From the NCBI GenBank assembly GCA_001600175.1, contig BCJC01000008.1, forward strand, positions 1,056,781 to 1,120,780: a stretch of 64,000 bases of DNA. Reading direction: 5' to 3'. A model generated the notes under the pieces. The model was not told where the DNA came from, did not search any database, and was given only the letters and a program-made list of their open reading frames with translations. Shown piece after piece: positions 57,998 to 64,000 of the stretch (positions within the stretch are counted from its first letter, which is position 1; each line of letters opens with the position of its first letter). Made by a program: the position numbers and the translations under genes. Origin of the DNA: Erythrobasidium yunnanense (taxonomy: Eukaryota; Basidiomycota; Cystobasidiomycetes; Erythrobasidiales; Erythrobasidiaceae).

Positions 57998-60302
57998 TCA
58001 TCTGCCATCTCTTCGTCGTTCGCGACTCGGTTCTCTACTATCATCTCTCCTACGCGAGTCACGCTCTCTGTCCCTTCTAGGCGGTGAATCACTATCTCTT
58101 CTTCTCCTCCTCGCTGGCGGTGGGCTCCTCGATCCATCATCGCTTGACGATCTTCTTCTCCTTCTCCTAGGCGGTGAATCGGGCGTATGGCTTCTTCGCC
58201 TGTCTCTGCTGTCATCTCGTCTACCACCACCTCCTCGTTTACTGCCTCGGCGATTGTCAGGGCTATCACTTCGACGACGGCGTCGACGGTCTCGGTCAGA
58301 CTCGTCGCTGCTGCTGCTCAAGTCGCTAGAAGAGGTCGAGGAGACGGAACTTGATGATAGCGAAGATGAGGAGTCGGAGTCGGAATCGTCGCCGTTTTGT
58401 GCGCGTGCCGCTGCGATAGCCTGCTGTTGTGCCAGGAGAAGGGCGGGGGCGGACTGTCAAAAGACGGATCAGCATTGATTTCGATTGCGAACAAGTGAGT
58501 TTACGACATACCTTGAGATGCTCCCTCATCTCCTCGGTCAAAGCACCCATTCCGATACTCGTGAAGAAATTGATTGAGAATCTTGTATTCTTCGGATGGT
58601 CTTTCGGGAACAGACCCTCGAAGAAGGGTTTGCTTGCTTTATCATCCATGAATCTCTTCTTCATATTCGACATTCCTATATCCTCCATGATCTCTTGAAA
58701 CATGATCTTCACGAAGATTCTAGACGATGAAGTGGTATCTTCTTCCGTCATTTTGATGGCATCGAAGCTGGACCAGGGGATCGAATCGCTTGCGTACAAA
58801 TGGCCAAAGAAACGAGCTACGTTGCGGAGTCGATTCGTCTCGTATCGATGGATAGTCTCGTAGTATGTCTTGAAACACGCTTCGAACGCCATGCTCCATA
58901 CTTGGTTGACTTTGCTCAATCTCTCGCCCGTCAAGCCATAGAATTTCGAATAGCTTCGTTCCTGCGAACAACACTCGATGATCATGTTGCACAGCTCGCT
59001 CTCCTGCCCTGGGGCAATCTGCATCTTCAGAAGCTTGTGGACGGCTTCTTCGAAGTCGAGAGCAGACATGATCGTCAAGTAGATGGAGCGCCGTAGGTTG
59101 ACGAGATTCGTCTCCGTCTTGTCGTGGATCTGGACAGTGCCGTCTTCTGCGATACCCGTCTCGACATCGTCTTCCTGACCCTCATCGTCGTCTGTCACTT
59201 CGCTGCCGCTTCCTTCCTCCTCTGAGTCTCCTAGGATCTCCCGCTTCATGTCTCTGTACTTCTCCTCGTTCTCCAGAAATTTCGGGTCTAGCTTGAAGAC
59301 GTTAAGTCCATCTTGTACGTTTAGCTCATCGTCCAGCGACAAGCGATGGGTGATGATATCCTCCTCTTCCACCAGATCCAAGCCCTCGGGTACGATAGGG
59401 TTGTCCTTGAACTTCTCCCGTCTGACTTGGAAGAGCACCTCGATCATGTACTGCACCCGCTTCTCTACTCCACTCTCGTGCAGGATAGCTCTGAAGCGTT
59501 CGAATACTCCATTATTCGCTTTAGGAGCTGCTTCTGCTAGGAATGCTCCTACTTGGCGCATGAAGCCTACTGCAATCTCTACGCTGTCGCTTGTGGGGTG
59601 TTCCAAGAGGAGGACGAGCATCTGGAGAGCTACAATCTCGTGAGCGACCTGTTGATTGACGAGTTGTCCGATGAATGTGGTTGTTGCGATGCAGGATGGT
59701 TTGTCGTTTCGTTTGAAGCTTCTCCTGAACTGGCTCACTAGCCTTATGAGGAGGAGTTCACCCAACTGGGGCAACTTGGTGTTGATGATAGCAGTCAGAG
59801 CCGCGAACACGGGTGTGAAGGGTAATGAAGCAGCCTGAGCTCTCATTACGCTTCTGCAGTAGAGCCCTCTTCCTCTGACTAGGTTTTCTGCAAAGATCTC
59901 GGGCACGATCTGTTTGATGTTGGACACGTTTACTTTGTTGATGAGACCGTTTATGCTCTTGCGTAGTGCATCCCATGACATTCTTTGAAACTCTGGACTC
60001 GCTGTTCCCTGTAGAGCGGCAGTTTCGCCCATGATGGCTCGCATGCGATGAGGAGGGATGTAGGCGCCGCCTGATTTTGTGGTTGTAGCCATCTTGACGA
60101 GCTCTGCTTTGGGATCAGCAGCAACTACATCCTTGGGCTTGCTCCCTGCTGTTTCCAGCTCGAGTTCTGCGATTCTGATGGCGCGCTGTCGTTCTCGCTC
60201 TTTCTGGCGATTGGGGTCGCTGTCCTTGATGGCATCTCTGTCCATCGTGTTCTCCTTGTCCTCGCCGTTTTCGTCGTCTCGCTTTCTCTTGATATTTGAC
60301 AT
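57998..60302 (-). CDS. CWC22: Pre-mRNA splicing factor CWC22
   Basis: Spliceosomal MIF4G/MA3 protein; in animals its orthologue also loads eIF4A3 for the exon junction complex. Start MSNIKRKRDDENGED, then the conserved GAYIPPHRMRAIM and WDALRKSINGLINKVNVSNI opening the MIF4G domain. The MA3 domain includes NLRRSIYLTIMSALDFEEAV, ARFFGHLYASDSIPW and MKKRFMDDKASKPFFEGLFP, ending INFFTSIGMGALTEEMREHL. One 62-nt intron (GTATGT...ACAG) separates it from an RS-type tail of ~130 residues (Ser/Asp runs, then RRRRRRS, DSPPRRRRR, DSREPSRERRRDGR). About 790 residues. The RS tail resembles that of metazoan CWC22 and SR proteins. Confidence 0.93.
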
Positions 60303-60354
60303 GTTGGGTGAAGGAAGCTCAGCTCTGGATAATTCAGAGTAGAGATAAGGCAAG
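60303..60354. promoter_or_regulatory. Bidirectional promoter CWC22 / SLT11
   Basis: Only 52 bases separate the two divergent start codons. The CWC22 5' UTR and the SLT11 5' UTR must overlap in part or be extremely short. Confidence 0.6.
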
Positions 60355-61762
60355 ATGCAAGCTCCAACAGGACGGCGTGAGTGCACACTTAACAGAATAT
60401 AGATAGTGAATACTGACTCATTACTGCCAGGCGACATAAACAGTGAGAAAACAACGACAAAGAAATGACTGAAATCCCAGCTGACTCAAACGACGACGAT
60501 GAATAGAGGCTGGAGGGGAGGAATCAGTGAGATTACATTCATGATATACACTATTTCAATGGCTGAGACACGCCCCAGGAATTCCCTATCGTCTGCGAAG
60601 TCTGCCTGGGCGACAATCCAGCGAGTTGCGACATCTTCCCCTACTGAAAGAACTAAAGCTGACTCGAGAGAGCATTGCAGTATGTTCGCATGGTGGGTAT
60701 ATACTCACTCACAAGCTGTGCGCTCGCTGACGCTCGTTCGTTCGCCAGTCCAAGCAGAACCTCGGCGCAGAATGCAAGGTCTGCACAAGACCTTTTACCG
60801 TCTTCCGCTGGCAACCCGGTTCAACCTCTCGGTTCAAGAAGACCGAAGTATGCCAGACCTGCGCAAAATCCCGCAATGTATGCCAGACCTGCTTGCTCGA
60901 CTTGCAATTCGGACTGCCCACCCAAGTCCGAGATACTGCTTTGGGAGTGAAGAGCAAAGCACCTACGAGTGATATCAACAGGGAGTTCTTTGCGCAGAAC
61001 GTAGAAGCTGCAATCGCAGATGGCATAGAGGGAGGAGTAGGAGCAAGTGGTGCCGTCAATTTCGGGAAAGCAGACCCAGCAGCTAAAGAAATGCTCAAGA
61101 AACTAGCGAGAAACGACCCATACTACCATAGGAACAAGCCTCATCTATGCTCCTTCTTTGCGAAAGGAACTTGTACGAGAGGGGATGCGTGTCCGTACAG
61201 GCATGAGATGCCAAAGGAGGATAATGGCCTGCAGAAGCAGAACATCAAGGATAGATGTGGGTGCCGTCTGCCGGCGCTTCAGCCCTGTATACTAACGATA
61301 GGATTTGCAGTCCACGGAACGAACGACCCAGTCGCACGCCGGATCCTAGCCAACCACGCAGCTTCCTCTGGCCTCGCCAAACCCTCCGATGTATCAATAA
61401 CTTCACTCTACCTGACCTCCGTCCCCTCTTCACACAACAACACCGACAGTCTTACATCCTATTTCACGCCCTTACTCTCCAATGCAAACAGTGGCTTAAA
61501 GGGCATCGTGCCTGTACCAGCTACGAACTGTGCGTTCATAAACTTCAAGACGAGAGAAGAGGCGGAGAACGTAGCGGAACAGCTGAGCATGAGGAATATC
61601 GCGCCTGCGGCTGGACAGGAGGGGAAAGTGAAGATCAGTCTGGGAGAAGAGGAGGTGGGCGTACAGTGGGGTAGAAGCAGGAAGCTTAAAGCAGCGCCTG
61701 CGAATGCAACTGCAAATGGCTCTGCAGCGCCAGCTAAGCAGGAACAAGCCGCGACTGTATGA
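60355..61762 (+). CDS. SLT11: Pre-mRNA splicing factor SLT11 (ECM2/RBM22 family)
   Basis: Binds U6 ISL/U2-U6 RNA in activated spliceosomes. Seven exons: 60355-60376, 60431-60442, 60507-60526, 60579-60620, 60681-60692, 60749-61256, 61311-61762, exactly 355 codons. The joined N-terminus reads MQAPTGRRDINKAGGEESEF, then PIVCEVCLGDNPYVRMSKQN and LGAECKVCTRPFTVFRWQPG, matching the family's zinc-binding region. Then come CQTCLLDLQFGLPTQVRD, the CCCH finger CSFFAKGTCTRGDACPYRHE, FHGTNDPVARRIL and a C-terminal RRM (CAFINFKTREEAENVAEQL). Intron 60621-60680 has a GC-AG donor (GCGAGT). The first five exons are all 42 nt or less. Confidence 0.92.
60431..60442 (+). other. SLT11: 12-nt microexon 2 of SLT11
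   Basis: GCGACATAAACA between a 54-nt intron (TACTGAC branch, TGCCAG acceptor) and a 64-nt intron. It encodes R-D-I-N-K with its split codons; DINK is a conserved family start. Confidence 0.78.
60681..60692 (+). other. SLT11: 12-nt microexon 5 of SLT11
   Basis: TATGTTCGCATG encodes Y-V-R-M, completing the family block GDNPYVRM. It is flanked by a 60-nt GC-AG intron and a 56-nt GT-AG intron. Confidence 0.85.
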
Positions 61763-61914
61763 GCGTGTAGAAAAGCGTCCCGGTTTCTTGCTAGAATCGT
61801 CATCTATGCTGTTATAATGTTGTAGTGAGATAGTCAGATGTAGATCTGAAATGACAAAAACATGTCGACTCTTCGCGTCTTTACAATATCGAAATCACCG
61901 ATCCTACGACGACC

Positions 61915-62841
61915 ATGGCTTCTAATGCAGTCGCATCGACGTCCACTTCAACAGACGATAGAAGCCCTGCAGATGTCGTTATGAATCCACGAGGAATCCC
62001 AAAAGCAAGCTTCATCGTCAGTTCTGCCCCCATGCAACGCTCCCTCGCGCACGATAGACTCAATCCTTCTGTATCTGTGCTACGTATCTAGGAAAACATT
62101 CAAGACTTCTTGGGCGGACCAGACGTAGATGCAGAGCCCGAGCTCGCGAAACTGAACGAGATGCTAGCGTGCGCGAACCATCGTACTGGTTGCTCAGGGC
62201 AATGGAAGCTGACCGTGACTATGCTATGTATGTATTTTGACGACCAGCAAATACCGCTTCATGGAGAAGAGCTTCTCTCAGAAACGAGCGAGTCTTGAAG
62301 ATAAACTACCAGAGTTCAAGAGCACCTTGGAAGCATTAGCTTTGTTAGAAGCGAAGAGGGTACGTCGTATCCAACTCTTGGATTGTTGCTGTGTGCTGAT
62401 TTATTGCGGAACAATCGCTTGCAGGACGCGGATGAATCGATAGCTACGCATTTCGAATTGACGGAGACGCTGTTTGCAAAAGCGACGATAGAGCCTGTGC
62501 AAGAGGTCTTCTTATGGCTAGGCGTGCGTTTTCCCTGTTATCCTACTCTTCACCCATACCCATAAAGAACTAATCCATACTTTCCTTTCGACACACAGGC
62601 CAATACGATGCTTTCATATCCACCTTCAGAAGCGCGGTCACTATTGACGGACAAGCTCGATACAGTGACTACGAATTTGGAAAACACAAAAGCAGATCTG
62701 CTCTTCTTGCGTGAACAGATAACGACGACCGAAGTGAATATCGCGAGGCTGTATAACCATGATGTGAAATTGAGGAGGGAGAGGAGACTGAAGAACGAGG
62801 CGGACGCAGACGAAGGCAAGAAGACGAAGACTAAGGCGTAG
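61915..62841 (+). CDS. Prefoldin subunit 3
   Basis: Alpha-type subunit of the prefoldin chaperone that delivers actin and tubulin to CCT. Five exons (61915-62016, 62092-62168, 62248-62359, 62425-62523, 62599-62841) give 210 residues. Marks: NPRGIPKASFIENIQDFLG, MLAKYRFMEKSFSQKRASLE (joined across a 79-nt intron with a GTGCGC donor), PEFKSTLEALALLEAKR, LFAKATIEPVQEVFLWLGAN, VMLxY-type TMLSYPPSEARSLL and FLREQITTTEVNIARLYNHD. These form the two long coiled coils and the beta hairpin of the family. It ends with a Lys-rich tail. Confidence 0.92.
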
Positions 62842-63155
62842 CTTTCGTACCAGATATGCAGTGTGTCGACGATTTTAGGGAAGGCAGTCATCAGCAGTGC
62901 CTGTTGTAGAAGCAACTATATGCAGAGAAGACACGAAGCACCCCTTCTATCCGCTCGTACATTCGACAACAGATAAATCTTCTATGGATACTAAGATCTC
63001 CTCGGACAGCAGCAGCAACACATAATAGGCCTCTACAACAATAAATCCACCGAGACTATCATTGATCGAGCATAGTATATAGGAAAGAGGATGCTACAAG
63101 TACTGACTATGGATATGAGGAAGTATCCACGGAATCTATTCAGGAGGGTTGTAGC
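62842..63155. other. Convergent 3' region prefoldin 3 / UBC6
   Basis: About 310 bases between two convergent genes; nothing beyond expected 3' UTRs. Confidence 0.5.
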
Positions 63156-64000
63156 TTATAGCATCTTGCGACAGAGTAAGCTGGCGAGTGCGACTAGTAC
63201 AAGCCCAATTGCTCCGTCTAGCCATACGGGCGGAGGTGAAGAAGCCGTGATTCCAGGACCCATGACCGTCAGGTCCGGCTGTCTTGCACTATTATCGCCT
63301 TCTTGAGGTAATTCATCGTGAGGTGTGCGATGTGATTCAGTACCTAGACTGAGCTGTTTTGTCAGTACTTCGACTAGCCGAAGCTGCTGTTGCTGCTCGT
63401 TGAGCGCGCCATCACCGCTAGGTAGTGTATTGGCGGGGTTCGCAGAGGAGCTACTGCTCATCCCTGCAGAGGCCGACGAGTCCTGTATATGACGTATAGT
63501 AGCGGGCGCAAGCGCGATTTCTGGCGTTTGAGGCGTAGAAGTCGCTTGTGCTGGAGTCTGAGGAATAGCTATCCCAGGAGGAAGCGTAGACACCGTATGC
63601 GCCACCGTGATGGGAGCAAGTTCCTTCTGTTGAAGCTGATGCTGCGCAGTGTCGTGTGAAGGATCGCTCTCAGGCTGCTTGCCTAGCTTCTTCTCGCTTG
63701 GCTCGTCAGGTGGTAAGATCTCGCAATTCTTTGTCTGGCATGTCGGACAGCTCCATTCGCGAGATCTGGAAGTGACAATAAGCTTTGATTCGTATGAGGC
63801 AGGGTGAATCACGTACAGCCCGGCTAGCCGCTTCCGCTCGCTTGCAGGAGCATCGAGCCCGCCTATTGCTCCCTTTGCTTCGGTATTGAAGAAGGACTGT
63901 AATGGACAGATTAGATATAGTAAGAGCCTGTGCGCATCTAATCGTACCTGCAGAGCTATAAGAGCGGTCCGGATACCCCACGCCTGTCCGTTGCGCTGTC
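63156..64000 (-). CDS. UBC6: Ubiquitin-conjugating enzyme E2 of the UBC6 type, 5' part missing
   Basis: Tail-anchored ER-membrane E2 of the ER-associated degradation pathway. The window holds the C-terminal part of the UBC fold (QRNGQAWGIRTALIALQ at the right edge, then SFFNTEAKGAIGGLDAPAS with the family's post-catalytic helices). A Cys pair follows (REWSCPTCQTKNC). The long linker is Pro/Thr/Ser/Gln-rich. The single C-terminal membrane anchor (WLDGAIGLVLVALASLLCRK) stops three residues later, as expected for a tail anchor. The active-site Cys and N-terminus lie beyond the window. UBE2J-type naming is equivalent. Confidence 0.87.
   Translation of the reverse strand, partial: QRNGQAWGIRTALIALQVRLDAHRLLLYLICPLQSFFNTEAKGAIGGLDAPASERKRLAGLYVIHPASYESKLIVTSRSREWSCPTCQTKNCEILPPDEPSEKKLGKQPESDPSHDTAQHQLQQKELAPITVAHTVSTLPPGIAIPQTPAQATSTPQTPEIALAPATIRHIQDSSASAGMSSSSSANPANTLPSGDGALNEQQQQLRLVEVLTKQLSLGTESHRTPHDELPQEGDNSARQPDLTVMGPGITASSPPPVWLDGAIGLVLVALASLLCRKML

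Noticed and set aside
60499-60972. Single-frame 157-codon start for SLT11
   Set aside because: It runs in the wrong frame relative to the zinc-binding region; the microexon chain restores all conserved residues.
1-64000. tRNA genes, transposons, LTR elements, simple satellite repeats
   Set aside because: I looked by eye for B-box-like sequences, terminal repeats and transposase or reverse-transcriptase motifs and found none that hold up; a covariance-model scan would be more sensitive.

Overview
This is a window of a fungal nuclear genome, most likely a basidiomycete. It is gene dense (33 supported protein-coding genes, one cut at each edge). Nearly every gene is broken by several short introns of about 50-75 nt with GT-AG (sometimes GC-AG) ends and a CTGAC/CTAAC-like branch site. 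The gene set (Zn2Cys6 regulators, GT90/CAP10, ATG7, COQ2, SLT11, CWC22) is fungal. The intron density and size recall Tremellomycetes or intron-rich Ustilaginomycotina; that placement is inference. I saw no transposon, viral remnant, rRNA, tRNA or CRISPR array.

Layout. 1-7.0 kb: DBR1 (partial), an SGNH/PC-esterase-like membrane protein, a leucine-rich-repeat protein and an ELMO-domain protein. 7.2-22.0 kb: a dense metabolic block with a TRI12-type MFS exporter, an HSL-type alpha/beta hydrolase, a DUF3237 protein, a secreted SnoaL-like protein, a 3-hydroxyacyl-CoA-dehydrogenase-type enzyme, a Baeyer-Villiger-type flavin monooxygenase, an SSADH-like aldehyde dehydrogenase and two short-chain dehydrogenases. 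Together these could take a cyclic or branched alcohol to a ketone, a lactone or ester, a hydroxy acid and finally an acid. 22.3-28.6 kb: a housekeeping island (ATG7, eIF3L, COQ2). 29.0-37.1 kb: a second metabolic arm with a Zn2Cys6 regulator, a sugar-porter-type MFS, a short-chain dehydrogenase and an NmrA/epimerase-like Rossmann protein. Some promoters of the two arms share CCGG-containing elements.

37.3-43.1 kb: a MYND-finger protein, a GT90 glycosyltransferase and an AIF/AMID-like NADH oxidoreductase whose upstream DNA holds a palindromic double GATA site. 43.5-55.5 kb: a candidate beta-mannoside utilisation locus with a second Zn2Cys6 regulator, an MFS oligosaccharide/sugar permease, an intracellular GH2 beta-mannosidase, an SGNH esterase and a flavin-containing monooxygenase. 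A CGG-type palindrome (core CCGYGGT) recurs in the intergenic DNA of this locus. 55.6-64 kb: a 7TM receptor, the head-to-head spliceosomal pair CWC22/SLT11, prefoldin subunit 3 and UBC6 (partial).

The most unusual structural feature is the use of microexons that the conserved protein sequence requires: 4 nt in the DUF3237 gene, 15 nt in DBR1, two of 12 nt in SLT11 and 17 nt in the ELMO gene. In DUF3237 and SLT11 the whole reading frame closes only when they are included.
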